NCBI GenBank assembly: GCA_964441735.1
Contig: CAYTVB010000026.1
Coordinates: forward strand, 1 to 25,060
From: JASMTM01 sp964441735
GTDB taxonomy: Bacteria > Thermotogota > Thermotogae > Petrotogales > Kosmotogaceae
DNA length: 25,060 nucleotides
Direction of reading: 5' to 3'
Of the stretch, positions 7,230 to 15,024 are shown one piece after another. The notes below the pieces were generated by a model. The model was not told the origin of the DNA, made no database searches, and worked only from the letters and a program-made list of their open reading frames with translations. Numbering within the stretch: position 1 is the first letter of the stretch; each line of letters starts with the position of its first letter. Made by a program: the position numbers and the translations under genes.

Positions 7230-8096
7230 CTAAATAGGCAGATACATTAACAATAAAACTGAGATAAACCAGAGCCCCATAGTTACAGGGATTCCCAGAT
7301 CCTTTGTGACGATCTCTGTAGGGTCCCCTTCTGTGTCTTTAAAAATTAATAGAAGATATCTGAAAATTCCATAGGTTACAAAGGGAATTGTATACACTAA
7401 TTTATCTGTACCAAATTTAAGAATGGTTTTAGAGTCAAGACAATATAAAGAATAGGATATAATTGTTGTTGTAGCTGTTGAAATCATTAAATAATCAAGA
7501 TATTTGTAGTTATAAGAATCAAGGACTTTTCTTGTACTATTTTTATTTTTTGTGTTTTGCAAAAACTCGTTTCTCCTTTTTCCAAAACCGAGAAAAAGAG
7601 CCAGAAAGAAAGTGGTTACTATTATCCACCCAGTAGGATTTACATAAATAGCATAAGCACCTGCGATTACTCTTAATACAAAACCTGTGGATATGCATAA
7701 AGCATCTATTAAAATCATATTTTTGCCTAGCAAAATGTAAAATATATTGAGTGCGAAGTACATTATTACTGAGAGAGATGCAAAAAAAGGCAAAAAGAAA
7801 AGAAACACAATCCCCAAAAATAAACATGCTATAGCAATAATTATCGCTTTACTTATCTTTATTTGACCAGAAGCAATTGCACGATGCTTTTTTTTAGGAT
7901 GTTTGGTGTCTTTATCGATATCCTTAATGTCGTTAAAAACGTAAATTGCACTAGAAACAAAGCACATTGAGATGAATACAAATATTGTATTCATAAGAAG
8001 GTCAAGTTCACTCAGGTTAGCTGAAAAAATAATTGGAGCAAATACAAATAAGTTTTTAATCCATTGTTTGACTCTTATTAGTGATAATACGACCAT
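7230..8096 (-). CDS. UbiA-family decaprenyl-phosphate phosphoribosyltransferase-like prenyl-phosphate transferase
   Basis: This 288-residue polytopic membrane protein belongs to the UbiA superfamily. The first Asp-rich motif is NDIKDIDKDTKHP (residues 55-67, N55-D56-D59-D63), followed by KKKHRAIASG. The N-terminal LIRVKQWIKNLFVFAP and the late EGDPTEIVTKD blocks are hallmarks of the branch containing mycobacterial Rv3806c. That enzyme transfers phosphoribose from PRPP to decaprenyl phosphate, the first step towards decaprenyl-phosphoryl-arabinose. This separates it from quinone or heme prenyltransferases. It is the first gene of a five-gene operon with a flippase-like protein and two GT-C-like proteins. 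Homologues of the epimerase pair DprE1/DprE2 and of a phosphatase are not in this window, so the final sugar could be ribose or arabinose. GAGGGG precedes the ATG. Confidence 0.85.
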   Translation of the reverse strand: MVVLSLIRVKQWIKNLFVFAPIIFSANLSELDLLMNTIFVFISMCFVSSAIYVFNDIKDIDKDTKHPKKKHRAIASGQIKISKAIIIAIACLFLGIVFLFFLPFFASLSVIMYFALNIFYILLGKNMILIDALCISTGFVLRVIAGAYAIYVNPTGWIIVTTFFLALFLGFGKRRNEFLQNTKNKNSTRKVLDSYNYKYLDYLMISTATTTIISYSLYCLDSKTILKFGTDKLVYTIPFVTYGIFRYLLLIFKDTEGDPTEIVTKDLGIPVTMGLWFISVLLLMYLPI

Positions 8097-8123
8097 AATT
8101 AATAAACCCCTCTTACTATACAG

Positions 8124-8152
8124 TTGTTTTTTATTATAACCCAGATTATATT
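8124..8152 (+). promoter_or_regulatory. Likely promoter of the Wzi-like barrel gene
   Basis: TTGTTT (8124-8129), a 17-base spacer and TATATT (8147-8152) lie in the 88-base divergent region. Transcription would start near 8159, just ahead of the strong AAGGAGGT SD of the gene at 8185. Confidence 0.45.
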
Positions 8153-8162
8153 TATATTTCTA
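8133..8162 (-). promoter_or_regulatory. Likely promoter of the ubiA-like operon
   Basis: On the minus strand a perfect -10 TATAAT (8138-8133) has only a weak -35 (TAGAAA, 8162-8157, 18-base spacer). It would give a leader of about 30 bases before the ATG at 8096. It overlaps the candidate plus-strand promoter, so the two directions may compete or share control. Confidence 0.35.
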
Positions 8163-8184
8163 AGGAATAAAGGAGGTTATCTAT

Positions 8185-9564
8185 ATGAGAAAAATTATAA
8201 TACTGTTTATTATCATTTTTTCTTCAGTTATATTATATTCTGAATCAAATTTCTTTCTGAATCTTTATCCAGTTTTATCATTAAATAATTACCCATTAAG
8301 AGAGAGTAGTTATAGTCCCACAACTTTCGATCTGTTTGAATATTATTCTTATCCCTCTTTTGGGGCACTGGGGATAAAGTTCCTAGGAAATAATTATCTG
8401 GCATTTTTTAGAATTGATTTAAGACAGGATATTACAACTTATCTCCGAGGTAAGAATTGGTCAAATTTATTGTTAGATCCACTAAAACCTGCTCCTTATG
8501 TAGATACGAATATGCCAATGGTAGGTTTTGCTCAATATGAAAATAATGTAGTGAAATTATCAGTTGGAAGGAGAAAACTAAAATATGGTCCTTCAACATA
8601 TGATTTCACTCTTTCTGATTCTATGCCTTATTTTGATCATATATGGTTTGATTTGAAATCTTCAGAACATAGCCCATTTTCTTATAATTATTTCATAGTA
8701 TCTGGAAATAGATCTGTATTTGATACTCCAAGAACTTTGATAGGGCACAAAGTAGGTTTTGAGACTGATTTTTTGCGATTGAGTATTGAAGAAAACAATT
8801 TGGTATCAGATGGTTATCCTGATTTGCAGGATTTAAGTCCTTTTGCTATTTTTCACAATAACTATAACAAGCATACAAATGTTAATGCTGCTATTTCAGT
8901 CGAATTAAAATTGGAGACTTCTTTTATGTATGGCAAGCTGTTAGCAGATGATATAAAGATACCAGGAGACAGAACAGAAAATCCTACATCTCTTGGTTGG
9001 AATGCAGGCATAACTTATTTATTTTTTAATGCCCCTCAGTACAGTGGACCAAAAATGTGGGAACAAGATTATGCACTCAGAGAGGATACACATTCATTTA
9101 CAGAGGGAGGATTGAAATTATCTTATGAACATTATCACAGTACGCCATATTTGTATAACAGACAAACTGATTCAGGAAAATATATCTATCCTGTAAGACT
9201 TAATGCTGCCAATATTGAGGGCGGAGAATATCTTGTAATTACAGGATTTTTTGGTTTCCCTTATGGGCCTGATTGTACTCTTGAAGTAATAAAACTTTCA
9301 TTTGAAAAAAAGAGTTATAAACTTACTTCCAGTCTTGAAATTCTTAGAAAAGGAGATTATGGAATAAATGACCCATATGGAGAACCTTTTTCACATAATT
9401 GGTATAGTTTAGTTAAGCCTATTACATATAGTTATTATGGAAATATTAAATTATTGTACTGTATGTTTCCAAATCAAGAATTATTATTTTCTGTGAAATT
9501 TTCAATTAAAGGAGAGTTTCTCTTTAATTTTAAAGTTGGATATGGCATATTTTTTGGTTTGTAG
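8185..9564 (+). CDS. Secreted outer-membrane beta-barrel, Wzi-like (capsule/surface polysaccharide) candidate
   Basis: This 459-residue protein starts with a clear signal peptide (MRK, then a hydrophobic stretch to about residue 18, likely cleavage near 20). It then shows alternating polar/hydrophobic, aromatic-rich strands with Tyr, Phe and Gly typical of beta-barrels, ending in YGIFFGL. Residues 128-155 contain GRRKLKYGPSTYDFTLSDS then MPYFDHIWF. This resembles the GRxxxxxGPg...LxLSdxxPxfD block of Wzi-family capsule-anchoring barrels. Family assignment is moderate, because overall similarity was judged by eye. It is read divergently from the ubiA-like operon with a very strong SD. A role in exporting, anchoring or displaying the glycan made by the neighbours is inferred. 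It also supports a diderm host. Confidence 0.6.
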   Translation: MRKIIILFIIIFSSVILYSESNFFLNLYPVLSLNNYPLRESSYSPTTFDLFEYYSYPSFGALGIKFLGNNYLAFFRIDLRQDITTYLRGKNWSNLLLDPLKPAPYVDTNMPMVGFAQYENNVVKLSVGRRKLKYGPSTYDFTLSDSMPYFDHIWFDLKSSEHSPFSYNYFIVSGNRSVFDTPRTLIGHKVGFETDFLRLSIEENNLVSDGYPDLQDLSPFAIFHNNYNKHTNVNAAISVELKLETSFMYGKLLADDIKIPGDRTENPTSLGWNAGITYLFFNAPQYSGPKMWEQDYALREDTHSFTEGGLKLSYEHYHSTPYLYNRQTDSGKYIYPVRLNAANIEGGEYLVITGFFGFPYGPDCTLEVIKLSFEKKSYKLTSSLEILRKGDYGINDPYGEPFSHNWYSLVKPITYSYYGNIKLLYCMFPNQELLFSVKFSIKGEFLFNFKVGYGIFFGL

Positions 9565-9789
9565 AATTAAAATGGTAAAGTGTAAAATACTTATAGATTT
9601 GATTTAAAATTATAATTGCCTTAGAAATAAATATTTTTATGAAAATGCTGATCTTTTTGTACTAACAAGTTTGTAAGAATTCAAGTTAATTATTACTTTT
9701 TTAAGCTTTTCGCTGTTTTTCCTATATAACTTTTAACTAAGCTAATATGTGTTAATGGAACTACTAATAAATATTAAGGACGTGATTGT

Positions 9790-10941
9790 TTGAATATAGG
9801 ACTTTTTACTGATACTTATATTCCTCAGGTTAATGGAGTTGTTACTGTTGTAAGAAATCTCAAAGAAAATTTATCAGCTAAAGGAAACAATGTTTATGTT
9901 TTTACTGTGAATCATCCTGATGCTGAACCTATGGAAAATGTAATTAGGGTTCCTTCTGTAAAATTCATAAAAGAACCTCAACATAGAATCGGGGCACCTT
10001 TTTCTGCAAACGTAATGAAAATTGTAAAGGAAAAGAAACTAGATATAATCCATACCCATACGGAGTTTTCAATGTTATTCCAGGCAGTCATGGTGTCAAA
10101 AAGATACAAAATACCAATGGTTCATACTTTGCACACCATGTATGATGAGTATATTCATTACATTCCTTTTCTTGAATACTTTTCTGCCAATGCAATCAAG
10201 ATGATGTTTAAAATTATTTGCAAAAATAGTGAAGCATTAATCGTCCCTTCGCACAAAGCAAAAAATTTCTTGTTACGATATGGAGCATATAAGCCAGTTG
10301 AAGTAATACCTAACGGAATTAATCTAGAGAAATTTTATGAAGCAAAAAAAGATGAGTATGAAGACATCGAGAAATTCAAATATCGCTTTAATATAGATGA
10401 TAATGAAAAGGTTTTGATTTTCGTTGGAAGATTGGGAAAAGAAAAGGGAATAGATACATTATTATATATACTAAATAAATTGGTTAAAACAGATGAGAAG
10501 ATAAAATTACTGCTAGTAGGGGACGGTCCCGAGAAGAAAAATCTCAAAGTCTTAAGTAAAGAACTAAACATCATGAACAACACGATTTTTGCTGGTTATT
10601 TACAATGGCCTGATGAAGTAAGACTTGCTTATAACGCAAGTGATGCAGCGATAGTTGCGTCTCATACTGAGAGTTTTGGTCTTGTAGTCTTAGAAGCTTT
10701 GGCTTGTGGTTTGCCGGTGGTTGCAAAAGAAGATTCAAGTTTTCAAGATCTTATTATAGATGGTGAAAACGGGTTTTTTTGTAAAAATAGAGAAGAAATG
10801 GTTAAAAAAACAAAAGATTTAATCTCAAGCCCGGAAAAATACAAAGAAATGAAACAAAAAGCCAGAAAAATTGCTGAAAAATTCAGCGTACAACAAAATG
10901 CTATAAGAACATTAGAGCTATATAAAAGAGTAATTATTTAG
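9790..10941 (+). CDS. GT4 family glycosyltransferase, diacylglycerol glucosyltransferase-like
   Basis: This 383-residue GT-B enzyme opens with MNIGLFTDTYIPQVNGVVT, the classic start of the GT4 branch that adds glucose or mannose to lipids or polyprenyl/inositol acceptors. It carries HTHTEFSM, the donor-site VGRLGKEKGIDTL, and the EX7E motif at E294-E302 in ESFGLVVLEALACGLP. There is no membrane helix, so it is a cytoplasmic, peripherally membrane-bound enzyme. The start is TTG at 9790 with AAGGA 9 bases upstream; the conserved N-terminus leaves no alternative. I see no convincing promoter in the 225-base AT-rich stretch upstream. Its last four bases overlap the end of the convergent flippase-like gene. 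Acceptor and sugar are not determined by the sequence. Confidence 0.85.
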   Translation: MNIGLFTDTYIPQVNGVVTVVRNLKENLSAKGNNVYVFTVNHPDAEPMENVIRVPSVKFIKEPQHRIGAPFSANVMKIVKEKKLDIIHTHTEFSMLFQAVMVSKRYKIPMVHTLHTMYDEYIHYIPFLEYFSANAIKMMFKIICKNSEALIVPSHKAKNFLLRYGAYKPVEVIPNGINLEKFYEAKKDEYEDIEKFKYRFNIDDNEKVLIFVGRLGKEKGIDTLLYILNKLVKTDEKIKLLLVGDGPEKKNLKVLSKELNIMNNTIFAGYLQWPDEVRLAYNASDAAIVASHTESFGLVVLEALACGLPVVAKEDSSFQDLIIDGENGFFCKNREEMVKKTKDLISSPEKYKEMKQKARKIAEKFSVQQNAIRTLELYKRVII

Positions 10942-11939
10942 ATGCTTTTTTTGGTTTCGATAGAAGTGAGTACCCCACCAATAATCAAATTTATATAATA
11001 AGTTAGAAATCTCCAAATAAGCAATCCTGCAGTAATTTTGTTTCCAAAATAGTTTGAGAAAAAGAGCATATAACCTGCTTCAGAAGCACCGCTTGCTCCC
11101 GGTGTTGGAGCCATTGAAAATATGATAAATAATACTAATTGAGTTGCTATGATCTCAAAAAAACCATAGTTTAGACCAAGAGAGAGAATCACGAAGTAAG
11201 GAACGGATATAAAAGCAAGTAACCTTAGTGAAGAAGAAAGAAAAGCTAAAATAAAGCTCATTGGATGTGAAAGCATTTTTTTCATGTGAATATTAAAATA
11301 GTGAGCTTCTTCTAACATTTTGCTTTCCACTTTTTTGGGTTTCTTTATTATTTGCAGCCAGCAGAGAGGTTTAACAATTATTTTCACAAGGAATTCAGCC
11401 ATCTTCTTTTTCAAAGAGAGTAATAAAGCTAAAATTAAAACCCCGCTATTTACGATAAATCCGACAAAAACAAGAAATGCCCAATTAGTTACATTTTTTG
11501 AGACAAAAGGATAAGCAACTAACACACCCAGCAATCCAAAAAGAGTCAGTGCAATTTGATATGCAATAAATCTAGAAATGACAATGGCAGTTGCCTTACC
11601 ACCTTCAATGTTGTTCTTAGTCATAAAAGCTATTTGAGCTGGTTGTCCTCCGGTTGAGAGAGGAGTGATAGCTGAAAAAAACGAACCTATAAGTGTAATC
11701 TTAAGAAGATACAAATAACTGATTTTTTTTGTAGCAACCACAGAAAATATTTTCATTGTCAGTGCCTCGAACATCCAAACAGCAAAAGCTGACAAAGCTG
11801 CTAAACAGAACCAAAGAAAAGATACATTTTTAATTGCCTGTATGGTTACCTTTATATCTGAAAAACCAAAAATTACAAATAAAATGATTAAACTCAGTAT
11901 TATGCTTAGTAAAAGATTACGCAGTGTTTTTGTTTTCAT
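10938..11939 (-). CDS. Lysylphosphatidylglycerol synthase TM-region / flippase-like integral membrane protein
   Basis: This 333-residue polytopic protein has the PF03706-type motifs PLSTGGQPAQ in the first half and PTPGASGASEAGY near the C-terminus, with about eight hydrophobic helices. The soluble aminoacyl-transfer domain of MprF is absent, so this is the membrane module alone. Stand-alone members have been tied to flipping or handling of lipid-linked sugars and glycolipids. The start lies 23 bases inside the end of the upstream GT4 gene, showing tight co-expression, and suggests that it handles a product of that enzyme. Substrate is unknown. Confidence 0.85.
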   Translation of the reverse strand: MKTKTLRNLLLSIILSLIILFVIFGFSDIKVTIQAIKNVSFLWFCLAALSAFAVWMFEALTMKIFSVVATKKISYLYLLKITLIGSFFSAITPLSTGGQPAQIAFMTKNNIEGGKATAIVISRFIAYQIALTLFGLLGVLVAYPFVSKNVTNWAFLVFVGFIVNSGVLILALLLSLKKKMAEFLVKIIVKPLCWLQIIKKPKKVESKMLEEAHYFNIHMKKMLSHPMSFILAFLSSSLRLLAFISVPYFVILSLGLNYGFFEIIATQLVLFIIFSMAPTPGASGASEAGYMLFFSNYFGNKITAGLLIWRFLTYYINLIIGGVLTSIETKKSI

Positions 11940-12948
11940 TTTTATTCCCCAAGATTTTTAAATAGATGTTTTTAAGCTGTTTTCCGATTAATGCCAAATC
12001 TCTTTGCTGTGCTGTTTTCCTTGCGTTTTCTGATAATTTTGTTGCCAGTAGTTCATTTTCACATATTTTCTTGAGAGCGTTTCGAAAAGAATCAACATTT
12101 TTACACTTAAGACAGTTATATTCGTTTATCAGCCAATCTTCGAAAACCGGTATATCTCTAACGATAACAGGATTACCTGTCGATAGAGCTTCTAAAACAG
12201 CTATTCCTTCGTTCTCTTCATGACTTGGAAAAAGGAAAGCATCAGAAGCAGAATAAGCACCAATTAATTTCTTGTTATCTAAATATCCTGGGAAGTGAAC
12301 ATTTTTTGGTGGATTGTCTATAATTTTTGTGATTTCTTTTGGGAGAATAGTTTTTATTTTCGATCCCAACCAGAAGAAAGTAGCATCAGGCATTTTTTTG
12401 GCTATTTTAACAAAATCTTCTACTCCTTTTCTTCTAAAGGGGAAACCAACAGAAATGAACAATTTACGATCTTTTTCTATTTCAAAATTCTTTCTAAATT
12501 CATTTGCTTTATTTATATCTTTTATAAAAAGAGTTGTATCAATTCCATTAGAAACCACTTCTCCAGGATTATTTATATTATATGATCTAATAAGTTTTTC
12601 TGTATATTTAGTAGGGTACAACAAAAAGTCAGCTTTTGAATAGATCTTTACAAGATGTTTTTTCAAAAGAGGTGCCAATAAATTGCTAAAGATAAAACTA
12701 TTTTTGAAATCTTCCTCAGTAGTATGACAATGGTAGACAACAGGTATTCCTTCTTTTTTTGATTTATTGAGAATTCTGGCTGCACCTGGACCAACAGTAT
12801 TTATATGTACTACATCATATTCGTCCTTTGGATTCAACGTAAAATCTACACCAGTTTTATTTAAAGCTAACATTTGATGTTCCAGAGCAACACCTACACC
12901 TGATTTTCGAAACAATCTTTTACTATCTGAGTACAACAATACTTTCAT
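11917..12948 (-). CDS. GT4 family glycosyltransferase
   Basis: This 343-residue GT-B glycosyltransferase starts MKVLLYSDSKR, followed by SGVGVALEHQ (nucleotide-sugar/acceptor loop), YDVVHINTVGP, VVYHCHTT and the donor domain ISVGFPFRRKGVEDF. The EX7E motif is present in HEENEGIAVLEALSTGNP. I use the ATG at 12948, 7 bases after a GGAGG SD; an in-frame TTG one codon upstream is possible but less likely. The gene overlaps the flippase-like gene downstream by 23 bases. There is no transmembrane segment, so it acts on the cytoplasmic face. It probably acts in surface glycolipid or polysaccharide synthesis together with the opposite-strand GT4 gene at 9790. Sugar specificity cannot be read. Confidence 0.85.
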   Translation of the reverse strand: MKVLLYSDSKRLFRKSGVGVALEHQMLALNKTGVDFTLNPKDEYDVVHINTVGPGAARILNKSKKEGIPVVYHCHTTEEDFKNSFIFSNLLAPLLKKHLVKIYSKADFLLYPTKYTEKLIRSYNINNPGEVVSNGIDTTLFIKDINKANEFRKNFEIEKDRKLFISVGFPFRRKGVEDFVKIAKKMPDATFFWLGSKIKTILPKEITKIIDNPPKNVHFPGYLDNKKLIGAYSASDAFLFPSHEENEGIAVLEALSTGNPVIVRDIPVFEDWLINEYNCLKCKNVDSFRNALKKICENELLATKLSENARKTAQQRDLALIGKQLKNIYLKILGNKNENKNTA

Positions 12949-13042
12949 CAAATAACCTCCCAGGTGAACAGTTATTATTTAAATTCTATAAATTTAATAT
13001 ATGCCATTTGCTAATTGCGATATTCTAAAATTGAAATACAAT

Positions 13043-13168
13043 TTATTTTTGTAGTTTCATTGGTTCGCCACAGCAAACCAATTCTCCGCCTCCAACTTTC
13101 TTCACTTCAACCACATTTCCACAAATTTCACAAACATAAACCTCTCCTACTTTTTTTACATTTGGCAT
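13043..13168 (-). CDS. Desulforedoxin-like rubredoxin-fold mini-protein (41 aa)
   Basis: This very short gene encodes 41 residues: MPNVKKVGEVYVCEICGN, then VVEVKKVGGGELVCCGEP and MKLQK. The CxxC (Cys13, Cys16) and adjacent CC pair (Cys32, Cys33) with the GGGELVCCGEPM ending are the exact iron-binding signature of desulforedoxin and of the N-terminal domain of desulfoferrodoxin (superoxide reductase). It should bind one Fe(Cys)4 centre, probably as a homodimer, and act as a small electron carrier. The catalytic superoxide reductase domain is absent. The ATG follows an AGGAGGT SD that lies inside the last codons of the membrane-protein gene, which ends 4 bases earlier, so the two are coupled. 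Confidence 0.92.
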   Translation of the reverse strand: MPNVKKVGEVYVCEICGNVVEVKKVGGGELVCCGEPMKLQK

Positions 13169-13172
13169 ATTA

Positions 13173-13808
13173 CTACCTCCTTTTTAAAAGTTTTGAAAAT
13201 AATATAAAACCTCCGAAAATTATTAACGCCAGTCCCAGAATAGCGCTGAATTGTAAAGTACTTATGCTGGAAAGTAGAAAGACTAAACCAAAGAACGTTA
13301 ATATCAGGATAGGTATTAATAAAGTTCTACTTTTGTGTTGCTGGCAAAGATAGAATAAAAATAGACCAACAGCTGGAGCAAAGATAAACATTGTCCATCC
13401 ACCTAAAGGCAAGAATGATGGATATATTGAATGCAGTATAAATGTGAAAAATATTGTAAGCAGAATACCAGATGGTATAAGTAAACCTGGTGTTTTTTTT
13501 CTATTAAATAAATAGAGTTGAATCAGTCCAAAAGCAGGAGCAAAAACGAATAAAGACCACCCTCCAGCAGCAAGGAAACCATGTATGAAAACTTCCAGCG
13601 TAAGAGCCAGAGCAACAATGAGGATTATTCCACCAGGAACAAGAAGTCCCTTTTTGTCCTTCAAACCATAGTATTCCATAACTGTTCCGGGTAGCCAGAT
13701 AACAAATACCCACATATTATTTTCAAAACCCGGAAGAAACAAAAGGGAAATCCCCAAAACAATAAGAACAATACCGAAAATAAGGCTAACAACTGCATTC
13801 TTGCTCAT
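13173..13808 (-). CDS. Integral membrane protein of unknown function with three internal repeats
   Basis: This 211-residue, very hydrophobic protein has about seven or eight membrane segments. After a lead helix (about 6-26) it contains three copies of a ~50-residue unit, at 33-83, 84-137 and 138-181. Each unit has an aromatic start (W.xF...P), a Tyr/Leu helix, a short basic loop (DKKG, RKKTPG, HKSRT) and LLxPxGILL before the next helix; units 1 and 2 end in a GGW junction. The last two copies share FVFAPAFGL/FIFAPAVGL. A final helix ends in a basic tail. I do not recognise a named family; the repeats recall small two-helix modules of the LiaI/DUF5668 type, a weak comparison. It lies between a nucleotidyltransferase (22-base gap) and a coupled desulforedoxin. 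GAGGTG precedes the ATG. Confidence 0.75.
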   Translation of the reverse strand: MSKNAVVSLIFGIVLIVLGISLLFLPGFENNMWVFVIWLPGTVMEYYGLKDKKGLLVPGGIILIVALALTLEVFIHGFLAAGGWSLFVFAPAFGLIQLYLFNRKKTPGLLIPSGILLTIFFTFILHSIYPSFLPLGGWTMFIFAPAVGLFLFYLCQQHKSRTLLIPILILTFFGLVFLLSSISTLQFSAILGLALIIFGGFILFSKLLKRR

Positions 13809-13830
13809 TAAATCACCTCTTTTTAGCGAA

Positions 13831-14937
13831 TCATCGGGGGTTTCTAGAATCAGTTATTGCTTCACTCAGAATTTCTGATTCATCAATTTTTCCAGAATCA
13901 CCATTAATGCTTATATAATACTCTGGTGTTACAAGCATATCGTGTATTTCTGTATGCTTGTTTACCTTTGTATAGTCCATTATGTAGACATTTTTCAATG
14001 TGCAATCTGGTGAAATCTCACAACCGGTCCCTATGGCAACAGGACCTTCAATATAGGCATCATCACCAATTATACTGGATGGACCTATATAAATGGGTGG
14101 TTTTAATACAGCTTTTTCAGAAATTACTGCTCCAGCGCCCGTGAAAATTCCAGACTGAATTTCTTTTCCCCATAATTGCAGATCTTTGATTTCTCCCTTC
14201 AAGGCGTTTGAAAGAATTCTAAGATAATCTTCCCTGCGTCCGATGTCATGCCAGTTGAAATCCATGTTTGTTGCAAAAACTCGTTCTCCGTGTTCTACAA
14301 GTTTTGGAAATAGCTGACTGCCAATATCGTAAAATCCTTCATCAGGAATGTAATTGATTATACCGGGTTCAAATATATAAATGCCTGTATTTGCAAGGGT
14401 GGATTTTGCTTCTTCAACTACAGGTTTTTCTTGAAAGCTGATTACCTTCGCGTTTTTATTGGTTACCACTATTCCATAATTTGCAACCTTTTCTTTTGGT
14501 ACATTCTTAGTAATAATCGTAGCAAGAGCGTTATTTTTCTTATGAAATGATAATGCCCTGGTGATATCTAGATCCACTATTGCGTCACCGCATAATACAA
14601 TAAAGGTGTCATCAAAGAATTCCCATTTCTTTTGTATATTTTTAATACCTCCAGCTGAACCCAGTGGAATCGTTTTAAGCGTTTCGCCTTCAAAATAACC
14701 TTCAAATGAATAACCCACCCTTAGTCCGTATTTATAGCCATCCTTTACAAAGTTCTGTATTTTCCATCCCAGATGGGAAAGATTAATCATTATTTCGTCG
14801 ACACGATGTTTTTTAAGTAACTCCAGCAGAAACTCAATAACAGGTTTGTTAATTATAGGAAGCATAGGTTTTGGTAATTCGTTGGTTAAAGGTCTAACTC
14901 TTGTGCCCTTTCCAGCTGCAAGTATCATTGCTTTCAA
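13831..14937 (-). CDS. Sugar-phosphate nucleotidyltransferase with left-handed beta-helix domain (GMPPB/GlmU-like)
   Basis: This 368-residue protein makes nucleotide-activated sugars in the cytoplasm. The N-terminal domain has LAAGKGTRVRPLT (6-18) and the KPMLP uridyl/guanylyl loop (23-27), then GSAGGI, VLCGDAIVD (metal-binding Asp) and FQEKP. Residues from about 255 to 345 form hexapeptide repeats (VISEKAVLKPPIYIGPSS, IIGDDAYIEGPVAIG), a left-handed beta-helix. This layout is that of mannose-1-phosphate guanylyltransferase or glucose-1-phosphate thymidylyl/uridylyltransferase-like proteins; the phosphomannomutase domain of some fused relatives is missing. The start is TTG at 14937, 8 bases after a GGGGG(T) SD, and it retains the family's MKAMILAAG opening. 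It heads the operon with the repeat membrane protein and the desulforedoxin and could supply donors to the GT4 enzymes. Confidence 0.88.
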   Translation of the reverse strand: MKAMILAAGKGTRVRPLTNELPKPMLPIINKPVIEFLLELLKKHRVDEIMINLSHLGWKIQNFVKDGYKYGLRVGYSFEGYFEGETLKTIPLGSAGGIKNIQKKWEFFDDTFIVLCGDAIVDLDITRALSFHKKNNALATIITKNVPKEKVANYGIVVTNKNAKVISFQEKPVVEEAKSTLANTGIYIFEPGIINYIPDEGFYDIGSQLFPKLVEHGERVFATNMDFNWHDIGRREDYLRILSNALKGEIKDLQLWGKEIQSGIFTGAGAVISEKAVLKPPIYIGPSSIIGDDAYIEGPVAIGTGCEISPDCTLKNVYIMDYTKVNKHTEIHDMLVTPEYYISINGDSGKIDESEILSEAITDSRNPR

Positions 14938-14977
14938 AGCAGTTACCCCCTTAATAAACTAAAAGTTAAAAAATTTC

Positions 14978-14996
14978 ATAGTAGATTATTTACTAT
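14978..14996. repeat. Inverted repeat in the divergent region between the nucleotidyltransferase and HhH genes
   Basis: ATAGTA (14978-14983) and TACTAT (14991-14996) are exact inverted arms with a 7-base spacer, in the 87-base region between two divergent starts. The position would suit an operator, but the arms are short and all but two of the arm bases are A or T. Confidence 0.3.
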
Positions 14997-15024
14997 AGTA
15001 AAATTATATAGGGAGAGGTGTTTT

